Of a stretch of 64,000 bases of DNA, positions 52,801 through 64,000 are shown piece by piece (the stretch's first letter is position 1; every line of letters begins with the position of its first letter). A program made the translations under genes and the position numbers. The notes under the pieces were generated by a model. That model saw only the letters and a list, made by a program, of their open reading frames with translations, was not told the origin of the DNA and made no database searches. The stretch spans positions 806,001 through 870,000 of the forward strand of contig JAJTUP010000017.1 in assembly GCA_021399435.1 (NCBI GenBank), read 5' to 3'. Source of the DNA: Diaporthe sp. PMI_573. Its lineage: Eukaryota > Ascomycota > Sordariomycetes > Diaporthales > Diaporthaceae.

Positions 52801-55452
52801 ATGGTCAGTCGCAACCCCACTCCTACACGCACCCGCATCGGTTCAGCCCAGCCTTCCCACGGCTGGTGTCACGATCAGCCGCACCCATTGAGTTTCCAGA
52901 ACGAGCGCGATTTACTGACGATGCTTCATTGCAATAGGCGACCAAGGCGGCTGTCACATCTAATCCTGCGGCTGTAAGCTCCAAACACTCCTTATCTGGG
53001 CCAGAACCAGACCAGAACAGACCAGAACCATAAGAGCCACAAGAACCACACCAGAAAGTGGCCCGCAGCGGGAATTACGCGAGACTGACATGTGCCCCCA
53101 CAAACAGCTGGCCAAGTACCTCGAACTGCCCCAGAATGGCAAGATTATGGCAGAGGTGAGCAGACCAACCCAACACCCACAGTCCATTCTCTGCATCCTT
53201 CGAGACTAACCCTATTCTTTGCAGTACATCTGGATCGATTCCGAGGGCGGCACTCGCTCCAAGTCGAGGGTATGCTACCAACTTCCTCTTCCCCCCGAAT
53301 TTGCCCGACCCGGCGATGCGGTGACACCGCGAACTCTTGGCTCCCGCCTCCCCTGGACAGGGCGCATCCTGTGGACTGTTCTCGTTCACAAGGAGCCACC
53401 CTCGTCACAGCTCCAACGAAACACATGCACTGCAGTCTTTGTGGGCTTGTCTGGCTCCCTGAGACCCTCTGGTGGCCAAGACTCCGCCTTTTCGCTTTGC
53501 GCCGGCGGAAGCCCTCCTTGCGGGTGGGCGCGTCCCACAAAACTGCAGTGGCAAGCTCCACGATATCGCCAAGACCCCCTCGAATTGCGAGCGCCCAACT
53601 GAGGAATAACGGGGCTGACACCATGACTCGATTCTAGACTCTGGATGCTAAGGACGGAGGCTACACACCAAAAGATCGTGAGTCACCCGAATCCAAGTCC
53701 CAACACTCCTGATTTCGACCCTGGGGTCCCAGCATTCCTCCCGCACTGAGACATGCACTGACACCTGAGTTTAGTCCCAATCTGGAACTTCGACGGAAGC
53801 AGCACGGGTCAGGCACCTGGTAAGTTCAATCCCCACCAGCTAGTCCTGGCGATCATTTGCTAACGATGTCTTCTTGCAGGCGACAACAGCGATGTCTACC
53901 TCCGCCCTGCCGCCGTCTTCCCCGATCCTTTCCGCAGGAACGGCAACCTCCTCGTCCTCGCTGAGTGCTGGGATGCCGATGGAAGCCCAAACAAGTACAA
54001 CTACAGGCATCAAGCCGCCAAGCTGATGGAGGCTCACGCCGCCCACAAGGTATGCAGCCGCCACAGTGCGCACGATCTGACGTAATATCGGGCTAACGGT
54101 ACACGCAGCCATGGTTTGGCCTCGAGCAGGAGTACACACTTCTCGACCTCGACGACAGGCCGTACGGCTGGCCTTCAAACGGGTAAGCACATTCCAGATC
54201 CCCCGAGGAAAATGACCGCAGGAGGCTCGCCATCAAATTTGACTCGACGTCAAATCGCCAATACGAACGGGAGTGGCGCCAGACAATGTTGGTCGCCTTC
54301 CATCGCAAGGACTCTTCTCGGCGCAGCAGGCACTGTGCTAGGCAACGGCCACGAATGGTTCGCACTGTCAATGGCAGCTGCAGCCAGTTCCTGGCAGCGG
54401 TTGTCCGTCCTCAACCTGTTGTCCCCTGGCAATTGAGCGAAACAAGGGACTCGGCCCCCGCTACCCCAATTATGATAATGATGTCACGGGCAGCGCCGAA
54501 GAACTGTTTCGTCACATTGTCGGGCCAAAGGCTCCAGGAAGACGACTGTGACGTCTCGTGACCGATGCCAGCCTTGGCAGGGCAGTGCAGGTGGTGTTGC
54601 CACCGCCCGGCTTTTGCCGAGGCTAGCTGTGGGGACCCGCATCGTCGTCATAACAACGACGTAGCCAACGAGTGCCACCCGATGTCAAGAGTCCTTGCGA
54701 TTGAAGGCGACAATCAAAAGCAGCCCACTCCTCACTTCCAATTCTGGCGACGCGATGTCAAGATGGCGAGCTTCGCGGTCACATCCCGAAATTCCCCGGC
54801 TTCAGTTCCATGTACTGACAAACTTTGAAGATTCCCCGCTCCTCAGGGCCCATACTACTGTGGTGTCGGCGCTGGCAAGGTTGTCCAGCGTGACATCGTC
54901 GAGGCACACTACCGGTGCTGCCTTTACGCCGGTGTCAAGATCTCTGGCACCAACGCCGAGGTCATGCCCGCCCAGTGGGAGTTCCAAGTCGGCCCTTGTG
55001 AGGGCATTGAGATGGGTGACCACCTCTGGCTCGCCAGGTTCCTGCTCCACCGTGTCGCTGAGGAGTTCGGCGCCAAGGTCTCGGTCGAGCCCAAGCCCAT
55101 CCCCGGTGACTGGAACGGAGCCGGCCTGCACAGCAACTTCTCCACCGAGGAGATGCGCCAGGAGGGCGGCATGAAGCACATCGAGGCCGCCATCAAGAAG
55201 CTGGAGGGCCGCCACAAGGAGCACATCGCCGTCTACGGCGAGGGCAACGAGAAGCGTCTCACCGGCCGCCACGAGACCGGCAGCATCGACCAGTTCTCGT
55301 ATGGTGTCGCCAACCGTGGCGCCTCCATCCGTATCCCCCGCGAGTGCGCCGTACAACAGAGCGGTTACTTCGAGGACAGGAGGCCCGCCTCCAACGCCGA
55401 CCCCTACCAGATCACCGGCATCCTCATGGAGACTATCTTTGGCTCTGCCTAA
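52801..55452 (+). CDS. glnA: Glutamine synthetase (GS-II), 360 aa
   Basis: Catalyses ATP-dependent amidation of glutamate with ammonia to glutamine in the cytosol. Nine coding exons: 52801-52803, 52938-52973, 53108-53155, 53225-53269, 53638-53677, 53775-53819, 53880-54049, 54109-54182 and 54831-55452 (TAA 55450-55452). Every junction keeps frame. The beta-grasp N-domain has [13 protein letters not shown] and the motif [13 protein letters not shown]. The catalytic domain shows [12 protein letters not shown] (metal-binding Glu residues), [22 protein letters not shown], the ATP-binding [26 protein letters not shown], and the [11 protein letters not shown] active-site segment. Length and motifs are those of eukaryotic GS-II. 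Oddities: the first coding exon is just the ATG, followed by an intron with donor GTCAGT, and the last intron is 648 nt, far longer than others here. The gene is normally under nitrogen control. Confidence 0.97.
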
Positions 55453-56425
55453 GGTTATGTTTCTCACTTTTCCATGAGAGTTTTGCTTGTTGATTTGGTG
55501 GCCGGGTGGCTGGCGTGTTTTGGTTTCACAAGAGCAGAGCAGTTCGATTGTCCGAGTGAGAAGGGGGTTTCTTAAGCCTTAGCTTGGGTCTCTTTCTTCA
55601 CATCGGGCGATCGCCCCCATTTTGCGTTTTTCTTTGGGAGGTTTCGGCGTCGGAAAAACAAGACTACATATTTCCCCCCCAGATGAGAGAGAGAGAGAGG
55701 AAGGACAGATGAATAGTAGTACTGTCTGTATTGTGGTAGAATGTTGGAGCGCATCCGAGAGAGAGGTGATATACATGCGACTTCTGAAGAGCGTGAAATA
55801 AGATTCTGAATGCTCACTCATATTGTTAGATAATTTGTTGACTCCTTTGAAGTGAATGTGACTACTAACTAGTACGTGTCACAGTTGCTTGATTACGGCT
55901 TCTAGTTTGATGTCTCTAGTCGCGAGAAGTTGAGAACGTACTGAAGCAAAGTATGCTATGACCCGTGCAATTTGTATGGAGGCATAGCTATCTCCATTTC
56001 TTTACGGCTGTATCAAAGGTATCGAGTGAAAGGTGTAGGTCGTTCTATTGGATTTTGAAAACTTGGCTCATGCCTCTGGGGGACAAACAAGAAGCGACTC
56101 TTTTGAACATGCCAATATGACTCCAAGTCAAAGTTGAAGTACAAAGTCATCAGTAGAATAAGATACTAAAGCGAGGGCTTGTCGGTGGATCTCATTGGAT
56201 TAAATTGGCCTCGGGGATGTACAGTACCATCAAGTCCAGCCGTGTAATTGGGTACCAAAATCTTTTATGTAGTCAGACCTCCATTAGTCGCGGTTTCTTT
56301 GAAATGCGCATATACTTCATATCTATTACAACGTCTTTTAACGTAAATTCGTATCTTTTAACAACTTTTGGGTAGTAAAACCAGTTTTGTATCAATGCAC
56401 AAACAACATGCCTCATCGAACCCCC
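55453..56425. other. Intergenic region, 973 bp
   Basis: Convergent 3' flanks of glutamine synthetase and the sugar transporter. No gene is seen. Confidence 0.5.
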
Positions 56426-58166
56426 TCAAACCTTCCCCTCCGCATCACCCCGATACGACAAGTCAGGATGCGAATCCGCATGCGAGACCATAATCTCCGC
56501 CGTCTTCTCGCTCACAGCAGCCGGGGGCGGTACCGCGGCGTCGGGGCCGTCGAAGATGACGGCCATCTGCTCGAGGGTGTGGCCGCGCGTCTCCGGGTAC
56601 GCGAAGTAGACGGTGATGAGCAGGAGGGTTAGCATGACGATGAAGACGATGTAGTACTTCCAGTGGATGGCTTCCAGGGCGATGGGGTTCACAAAGGTGT
56701 TTATGAAGATTGCTATTACTGTTGAGCACCAGGATACCGTTAGACCCCTGGAGCGGAGGCTAAATTGCCAGATCTCGCAGGGGTAGGCTGTTAGGAAGGG
56801 GGTCCTGTTTTTCATTTGGTCAGTCATCTATGTATCATTGGGCCGCGGTTTTAGGGTGGAATGACGAGACTTACATGGCGATGTCATATCCGGCAAAGAA
56901 GATGAACAGGAACGGGATGACAGAGAGCCCGATCTGCGCCGACCCGGACTCGGCAAAGGCGCCGCTGAGGCCGGTGATGACGATGAAGCTGACCAGCATG
57001 GTGCTGGCGGACGTCAAAAACAGGAACCGGCGGCCCAGCCTGTCCACGTTTGTCGCGGCCGCGATGGCCCACAGCAGGTTCCAGACGTTGAGGCACGCTG
57101 AGATGAGCGTCTGGTCCGTGACGGACGTGACGCCCACCGACCCCAGCACGAGGGGCAGGTAGTACGAGACGACACCGTTTCCCGCCCACTGTGCGAATAT
57201 CCCGAGGCTGATGGAGATGAAGAGCCTGTGCCTGTTGCCGCGGGTGCGGACCATGTCCGCGTACGAGGCGCTGCTGGAGGCCTCCTTCTCGGCCGTGATG
57301 GTCGCCTGGATCTCGACGACCTGGTACGTGACGAGGGGGTCGTTCCTGTCCCCGCCCGCGTGGTGCTCCGCGAGCAAGCTCGTCGCCTCCTCGACGCGGC
57401 CGACGCTGATCAGCCACCTCGGGCTCTCGGGCGCGAGCAGGAACCCCGGCAGCGCCGCGAAGGGCAGCACGATCTGCAGCACCACGGGGATCCGCCAGCA
57501 CCAGTCCGAGGGGATGTCGCGGCACGCGAAAGTAACCCAGCCGCAGAGGGTCCCGCCAAAGTACCAGCCCACCATGAACAGCGCGTTGGCGACGGAGCGC
57601 TGTTTGGGATGGGCGATCTCGTTGATCAAAAGGGGCGCGGAGTTGCCCAGCCACGAGGCGGCTATGCCGACGAAGAGCCGCGAGTAAGTGAATGTTGCCT
57701 CGTTCTGGGCTGCCGTCTGCATCACCACGCCCAGGATGAGGAACAGGTAGCCCAAGTAGATGCCGACTTTCCGCCCGTAGTTGTTGGACACCCATGCTGC
57801 CACGGGGAAGGCTATGCCGTTGCCTAGCCAGTAAATGCCTGTTATCCAGCCTAGGTATGCGCCTGTGGGTGTGTGCATGAAGGTGTTCCATCTGGGCAGG
57901 GCGAGGAGGCCGCCCATTATTGAGCCATCGTAGCCGTTGGCTGAGGCTGTTTTTTGGTGTGGGAGGGTTGGGTTAGTTTGTGATAAAACTCATACGACGG
58001 AAATAGACCCGGAGTGTCAGGATGGAGCCTGACTCCTGGCTTTGGAGGACATACAGAACAGGACCATGGACAGGGTGATGAAGTTGAGCTTCCGCAGGTG
58101 GGCTTGCTTGTACCAGGGCTTGTCGTCGCCCGGTAGTGCGGCAAGTTCCTCGACGGGGTTCCCCAT
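56426..58166 (-). CDS. MFS sugar transporter, 520 aa
   Basis: Three exons on the minus strand: 58055-58166 (ATG at 58166), 56875-57946 and 56426-56804 (TGA 56426-56428). Introns are 108 and 70 nt with donors GTATGT and GTAAGT and acceptors AACAG; junctions are phase 1 and 2. Signature motifs of the sugar porter family are present: SANGYDGSIMGGL after helix 1, NNYGRKVG in the helix 2-3 loop, the central PESPRWLISVGR at the end of the N-half, DRLGRR in the C-half and PETRGHTLEQ at the C-terminus. About twelve hydrophobic helices can be traced, with the usual central cytosolic loop (about residues 215-270). The divergent beta-glucosidase and downstream regulator suggest uptake of glucose, cellobiose, lactose or similar sugars; the overall look is nearest to the fungal hexose/lactose permease branch. 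It is a plasma-membrane proton symporter by family. Confidence 0.93.
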
Positions 58167-59205
58167 GGTGACGTTGAGTCTTGTGCTGACGACGCGGTTC
58201 CGCGAGGCTGAATTGTGGTATGGCGTGACAACTCACAGAGGCCTGAGAAAAGGGAAGCGGCCTTGCGTTCGGATCAATCGTCACCGTCCGAGTTGTCCGG
58301 GCTCTGGCAGGCCTGCGAGGATCCTGGAGCAACGTCGCATGACCCCAGAGTTCAGGGGGGTGGAAAGATGCTTCAATATATAGTGTACGGCCTCCTGAAG
58401 CCCCCTTTGGCGGCGTGTAAGATCGCTTGTGGCTTAGCCTCAGAGGAAGAAAACGAGGGAGGTGGAGCTATGGAAAGCCGATGGCCCGGTGATCGCGAAC
58501 TGGGTCCATGGGAAAAGGCCACGCTCTCGAACGTTGGGAAGGGGGGCACGTCCCCATGGAGAAGAACGCAGGAACAAGTCGTGGGGCCCCACATGTTGAC
58601 CAAGGGACCAAGGCTCACACGAAGGTTCCAAGGGGCGGAGAATTGAGTCAGTTTTCTTTTGTTTAGTTGTTGGAATCACGGTGTTTGTCTGGGCTAGTTA
58701 TTCACGAGACGAGAAAAGTACGGGTGGAGAAATAGGCCCGCAAATTGTTTGGCTGCGTGCATGAACGAACAACTCTCCTTGCATATTGCATCGAAGCCGG
58801 TGCCGTACCTCTGTATTTCTCCGCCTCCAGACTTTGCGTCTCTCCCCAGATCGCTACCGACGCGTCGGCTCGCCAACTATTCTTCTCGAGATGCAGGAAA
58901 TGAAACCTAGCCGAGTTTTCAGACCCAGAAAAATGCCTGATTCAGCCTTGATTATTTACGTCATTGTCTGCGGATTGCAGCTGTTGCCAACCATGTGATC
59001 GACCGGTGGAGAAATGTTGAGCTGGAGGGAGTCCCGGGTATTGTTCATAGTCGAAGATACTCCTCCTCCTGCATGCCTGCTTTCAAGGTGTTGCTGTGCT
59101 CTTGCTTCCCGGAGGCCCTTTGCTGTTCTGAGACGTCTGTCTATACTCTGGGTTGAATTTGTTTCTTCACACCACTTGTCAGTCGACGGTCTCATCTCAC
59201 TCAAT
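58167..59205. other. Divergent control region between transporter and beta-glucosidase
   Basis: About 1 kb without a gene. It holds a palindromic CreA-type site (58581-58592), annotated separately, and probably both promoters. Confidence 0.5.
58581..58592. promoter_or_regulatory. Palindromic CreA-like site
   Basis: GTGGGGCCCCAC is two face-to-face copies of the SYGGRG consensus for the carbon catabolite repressor CreA/CRE1. Its place between a sugar transporter and a glucosidase gene fits glucose repression of both. No binding evidence is available. Confidence 0.4.
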
Positions 59206-61871
59206 ATGGATGTCGAAGCCCTATTAGACCAGCTCACGGTGGAAGAGAAGGTGAGCCTGACGGCTGGTAAGTCCCTGCGCAGATGAGATCCCCTATATCC
59301 CCACCTTCTGACCCGGATCCAGGCAACGGATGGTGGCACACGGCGACCATTGACCGTCTTGGCATCAAGCCCATCCGACTCTCAGACGGCCCCAACGGTG
59401 TTCGCGGCACACACTTCTTCGACAGCACGCCCTCCGCCTGCCTCCCCTGCGGCACCGCCATCGGCGCGACCTTCGACGTCGACCTAGTCACGCGCCTGGG
59501 CCGGCTCCTCTCGGACGAGGCACACGCAAAGGGCGCGCATGTCCTCCTCGGGCCAACGATAAACATCCAGCGCGGGCCGCTCGGCGGCCGCGGCTTCGAG
59601 TCCTACTCCGAGGACCCGCTGCTGTCGGGCATCCTTGCGGGCCACTATGTGCGCGGCGTGCAGGAGTCGGGCGTCTCGGCCACGCTGAAGCACTTTGTGT
59701 GCAATGACCTCGAGAGCGAGCGCATGGCCATCAACGCACTGGTCACAAACCGCGCCTTGCGCGAGATCTACCTGCTGCCCTTCATGATTGCCATCGAGAT
59801 GGGCAGGCCGCGTGCCGTCATGACGGCGTACAACCAGGTCAACGGGTGCCACGCCGCCGAGAACAAGATGCTCCTGGGGGACATACTCCGCGGCGAGTGG
59901 GGGTGGGACGGGCTCGTCATGAGCGACTGGTTCGGCACCTATAGTACATCCGAGGCGATCAATGCAGGCCTCGACCTCGAGATGCCTGGGCCGTCGAGAT
60001 GGCGAGCCGGCGCCCTCGCTCATGCTGTCATGTGCAACAAGGTCAAGATGTCTGAGCTGGACTCGGCGGTGCGGAACGTCCTGAGGCTGGTTAAGCATGG
60101 CCTGGAGAACACATCGATCCCGCCAAATGCCCCGGAGACAGAAGCCAACACACCTGAGCACATTGCCCTGCTGCGCGAGGCTACTGCCAAGTCGCTGGTC
60201 TTGCTTAAGAATGACAGGAATATACTGCCCTTTGACAAGAACAAGAAGGTTGCCGTGATCGGGCCCAATGCGAATATCGCAACGTACTGCGGTGGAGGCA
60301 GCGCGGGACTCCGGGCCTACAAGACCGTCACGCCCTTGGAGGGCATCAGGTCTGTCGCGGGTGATGTAGTATTCTCACAGGGCGCGTACGGCCACCAGTC
60401 CCTACCTCTCCTGGGCAAAGCCCTCAAGACGCCAGACGGCAAGCAGAAAGGGTTCGTGCTCCGCATCTATAACGACGCTCCGCCAAAGGACACCAGGCGA
60501 GAGGCTGATTCGCGCGCGCCGCTCGAGGAGCGGGTTCTCGGCGACGCCAACATCTGGTTCGTCGACTACGAGAACCCGGACCTGGCACCGATCTGGTGGG
60601 CCGAGACGGAGGGTACCCTGGTCCCCGAGAGGTCGGGCGAGTGGGACTTTGGGCTGTCCGTGCACGGCACTGGTGAGCTGTTCATCGACGGCGAGCTCGT
60701 CGTGTCGAACGTCGAGAACCAGAAGCTGGGGAGCAGCTTCCTGGGCTGCGGTACCGTGGAGGAGACGGGCAGAAAGATGCTCGAGGCCGGGCGGGCCTAC
60801 CGCGTCCTGGTGCGGTTCGGGTGCTCCGCCACCAGCAAGGTGAAGGCGTCCGGCACTGTTGACTTTGGCCAGGGTGGTGTGCGCTTCAGCGGGTGTCCGA
60901 GGATCGACCCGGCCGTTGCGATCCAGGAGGCTGTGGATGTTGCCAGGAGCGTCGACCAGGTCGTTGTTTGCACGGGGCTGAGCGGCGAGTGGGAGTCTGA
61001 GGGGTTCGACAGGACGACCATGTCGCTACCCCCCGGCACTGATGATCTTGTTGCAGCTGTGCTGGCGGCTAACCCGAACACTGCTGTTGTTGTCCAGAGC
61101 GGTACACCGGTTGCTATGCCGTGGATCGACCAGGCCGGTTCTGTTCTCCATGCGTGGTTCGGTGGCAATGAGTGCGGAAATGGAATTGCTGATGTGCTTT
61201 TCGGCGAGGTGAACCCGGTAAGTCTTGAAGCTGTGACGCACGGCGCTCAAAACTGTGAAGGGAAGAAGTGCTGACTGTCCATCTCGCAGGCCGGCAAGCT
61301 CCCACTCACGATCCCTCGGCGACTGCAAGACAATCCAGCCGCCCTCAGCTTCCGCTCTGACAACGGCCGTTCCCTGTACAGCGAGGACGTGTACGTCGGA
61401 TACCGGTGGTACGACACCCTCGACATCAGCCCCTTGTTCCCCTTCGGGCACGGCCTGTCATACACCACATTCAAGCTCTCCAGTCTCGAGGTACAAGAGT
61501 CCAAGGACAGCCTGAGCGTGCGTGTCAGGGTCACCAACACGGGGACCCGCGCCGGCGCGGAGGTGGTCCAGGTCTATGTGACACCGGCGGCGCGGACGCC
61601 GCTGACGAGCTCCAACCGCGACACCATCACCCGGCCGGCCAAGGAGCTCAAGGGCTTCGCGAAGGTCTCCCTCGAGCCCGGGGCCAGCGCCACGGCCGAG
61701 GTCACGGTGGATGTGCTGCGCGCGACTAGCTACTGGAGCGAGATGGAGGACTGCTGGCGGAGTGATGCTGGAGAGTACGGCATCCTCGTGGGGACGAGCA
61801 GCCGCGGAGAGTTTCTTGAGTCGGCTGTTGTGGTTCAGAAGATGAGGAGATGGAAAGGGTTGCGGGCTTAG
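59206..61871 (+). CDS. GH3 beta-glucosidase with PA14 domain, 845 aa
   Basis: Hydrolyses terminal beta-glucosides such as cellobiose. Exons 59206-59266, 59323-61217 and 61290-61871 (TAG 61869-61871), with introns of 56 and 72 nt, phases 1 and 0. The GH3 N-domain has RLSDGPNGVRG, KHFVCNDLESERM and VMSDWFGTY with the nucleophile Asp at about residue 222. The second GH3 domain begins near 300 (KSLVLLKNDRNILPF) and is interrupted by a PA14 domain at about 385-545 (WWAETEGTLVPERSGEWDF, LFIDGELVV). After it comes SGEWESEGFDRT, where the acid/base Glu is expected. The C-terminal fibronectin III-like domain (about 690-800) includes PLFPFGHGLSYTTF and VTNTGTRAGAEVVQVY. There is no signal peptide, so it is probably intracellular and acts on imported sugars, as in Kluyveromyces marxianus BglI, which has the same PA14 insertion. 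Confidence 0.96.
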
Positions 61872-62342
61872 TGTGTCATTGCTTGTAAATAGAGTATTGC
61901 ATAGATATTGCTTGGAAAAGGGTGATAGATACTGAGTACATCCCACCGTCCGTAGATGAGATACAAGACGCAAAGATTGATTTGACCGCGACAACGAACA
62001 ATTCAAGAGTGTTTCGTTGTTGAGGAGACGTTTCAATTTTGGACGGGCAAAACGTCTGCATTGGGATAGGAAATGCCCCTATTCCGTAAACTCCGGAAGT
62101 CTCCCGAGTCATCCCCAGCCAGTCCCCCATGTCTAGCTGCATTCGACCGTGGGAAAACGGCTAGGGCACCCCGGATGTTCTGGAACTTTTTGGGCCGTGG
62201 GGATTTCACAATTGTGGGTGGACACCGATCTGCCCAGACCAAGCTCAGGTAGTCTGATTCTCCGCAGTCCGTGTTTCTCCGCCTCACTCACAGTCCCCTC
62301 CTTCGACATACGCGCACTGTTAACTGCTGTTAGTCCGTCGTT
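61872..62342. other. Intergenic region, 471 bp
   Basis: 3' flank of the beta-glucosidase and promoter of the regulator gene. No further element is identified. Confidence 0.5.
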
Positions 62343-64000
62343 ATGCATGACCAGAGCCCAGTGGATTCTCCTTCGCCTGCGACCCCAAGGAATAGCGGGA
62401 CTCCTCAGCCTGGTTCTGCGAGGTCGAGCATTTCCAGCCGGGCTTGTGATGCCTGCCGTGGTCGAAGGCGGAAGTGCCAGTTCGATAGCGCGACTTCGCC
62501 GAATGCTGCAGCGCCTGGGTCGTCTCAGCCTCAGGCCCAGTGCTATAATTGTCGGAGGCTGGGTATAGTATGCAGTTTCCTGTTACCCTCGAGGCCGCGG
62601 GGCCCAAAGCGCAGGTACGTCAGCCAATCTGGTGTTGTAAGGGTATCGGCGTATATGCAAGGTTTGCTCATATGCTTGGCCCTGCAGGAAGCGCCTCCCA
62701 GAAGATATGCCGGACGACATCGACAGTGAGCTCCGGAATGAGCTCCCTGATCAGCATTCAGAAAGCCAGAATTCGTGCCCAGTCGCTCCGAGCAACACGA
62801 CTGGCTTCGTCTTGCCCGGCGATGTGCTCCCTCTCCCCAGGGCATCGCAGGCCACATCTCCCTCTTTCGGGGCCCCAGTTCCAATAGCCGGTGTCCTCCA
62901 TCCACACCCAGCCATTGCTGCCCCGGTCGCCACGCCATCCACAGCTGGCCCGGGGTTCCCAACCGATGAGCTGTGTTCGAGGGCGCTGATCAACATCTTG
63001 ATGGCCGACTACCTTGACCTGATCTACCCCCTCGTGCCGGTAGTCCACAGACCAAACTTCCGCCATGACCTCGCCAACAACCGGGATGTCACCGACCCGG
63101 ACTTCTTCGCCCTCCTGGTCAGCCTCTGCGCGCTCGCCGTCGGGCTACTGCCATCGCGGTTCCGGGACTACCGCGCCGTCGACCCCGAGGCCGGCATGCA
63201 CTTCGAGACGCGGACAGCCCTCATAGACTGCTGCGCCGAGATCTGCACTCGCCAGAGGACGGCCAGCTACTGGGACCATGTGAACCACCGCAAGTGGGCC
63301 GTCAGCTATGTCTTCTCCGTGGCGTGTTTCCAGACGGGGCAGGTCAACCGCAGCCGCATGTTTGACGTTGAGTATCTTCAGCTCTCACGCCTTCTGGGCC
63401 TACATAGCATCTCCGAGTATGAGGGTCTTAACTGCATTGAGACTCAATTGCGGAAGAAGGCCTTCTGGTTGTTGTTTTATGGTTATGCGTAAGAGCCACT
63501 CTTTTGTTCCTGTCGACTTCCTGCATATTTCTCTCGTCATTGTTACTAACGAATAATTCCTAGTCACACAAGAGTGCAAAGCGGACGCTGGGAGAGACTG
63601 ACATATTTCGGCCCTGGAGAGCTGCGCGAGGTCAACTTTGAGGCTCTCGTACCCCTTGAAGTCGAGGATGAACACATACTAAAAGACAGAATCCTGGACC
63701 CCCTCTCTTCCTCAACCGCACCAGCACACGGCCCACCACCCTCACGAGGGCAGCAGGACCCACAGCCAGTGCCGCAGTTCACCCTCACAAGCGGCTTCAA
63801 CCTGCACTCGCGCGTGTTCCTCAAGGGCCTCCGCGAGAGCATGGCCACCGTCGGATGCGAGTGCGAGCTCCGCCGGAGCCCCACCGCCCGCCTCGCGCGC
63901 ATGCGTGACCTCCTCCAGGAGATTAGGTACATGCTCGACGACGCACCCGGCCCCGTGCGCCAGTGGGCGTCGCCAGAGCGCGTGCACGACGCCCCTACTA
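62343..64000 (+). CDS. Zn2Cys6 fungal transcription factor (partial, cut at window end)
   Basis: Exons 62343-62614, 62688-63488 and 63564 to the window end; introns of 73 and 75 nt (donors GTACGT and GTAAGA, acceptors TGCAG and CCTAG) join in phase 2. The binuclear zinc cluster is CDACRGRRRKC, a long loop, then CYNCRRLGIVC (C-x2-C-x6-C on both sides, about residues 35-76), preceded by a Ser/Pro-rich N-terminus. The fungal-specific transcription factor domain starts near residue 180 (LMADYLDLIYPLVPVVHRPNF) and continues with SVACFQTGQVNRSRMFDVEY, LSRLLGLHS and LRKKAFWLLFYGYAHTRVQ. It is a nuclear DNA-binding regulator. Its place directly downstream of the beta-glucosidase and in the same direction suggests that it may be the local regulator of sugar use. 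The C-terminus lies beyond the window. Confidence 0.9.

Noticed and set aside
56884..57891. 335-codon minus-strand frame within the sugar transporter
   Set aside because: Out-of-frame shadow rich in Arg, His and Pro; the true frame shows all transporter motifs.

Overview
The window looks like nuclear DNA of a filamentous ascomycete (Pezizomycotina, most likely a Sordariomycete). Genes are spaced, on both strands, and interrupted by short GT-AG introns (about 50-220 nt) with CTAAC/CTGAC branch points. Families typical of this group are present: HET-domain protein, UstYa/DUF3328 oxidases, a Zn2Cys6 regulator and a calcofluor-white-hypersensitive family protein. I see no rRNA, tRNA, CRISPR array or intact transposon. 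Exon coordinates were spliced by eye from splice sites, branch points, reading frame and family similarity.

Layout. 0-8.7 kb: 3' end of an amino-acid/choline-type permease, an unknown secreted protein, a small conserved protein, and a decayed gene for a cysteine-rich secreted protein; degenerate 15-bp repeat islands lie in the spacers. 8.7-17 kb: the most interesting block. It holds a GNAT acetyltransferase, three UstYa-like genes (one with an apparent 1-nt frameshift) and a secreted precursor with seven and a half copies of a 19-residue unit ending in basic residues. This is the signature of a ustiloxin/phomopsin-type (dikaritin) ribosomal peptide cluster, with a core (around LYGPVDW) that I do not recognise. 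18.5-25 kb: HET-domain protein, F-box protein, a coiled-coil protein, a two-zinc-finger protein. 25-27.3 kb: a 15-bp repeat island and an unidentified pseudogene. 27.9-31.7 kb: the splicing factor Prp1/Prp6 and a calcofluor-white-hypersensitive family protein. 33-45.4 kb: a trypsin-like protein with an intact catalytic triad, a divergent tail-anchored protein, three low-complexity proteins and a four-helix membrane protein. 47-49 kb: a damaged caspase-like gene and a small relic copy of the tail-anchored protein's 3' end. 49-52.8 kb: gene-poor. 52.8-55.5 kb: glutamine synthetase in nine coding exons. 56.4-64 kb: a probable sugar-use cluster of MFS sugar transporter, divergent GH3 beta-glucosidase with PA14 domain, and a Zn2Cys6 regulator cut by the window end.

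How they fit together. In the peptide cluster the precursor would enter the secretory pathway, be cut at the repeated basic sites, and have its Tyr/Trp-containing cores oxidatively cyclised by the UstYa-type proteins; the acetyltransferase is a possible but unproven member. In the sugar cluster the hydrolase would release monosaccharides or short glucosides, the transporter would import sugars and the regulator may control both; a palindromic CreA-like site lies between the two structural genes. The HET, trypsin-like and caspase-like genes belong to families linked to fungal self/non-self recognition and regulated cell death, but nothing in the sequence ties them together functionally.
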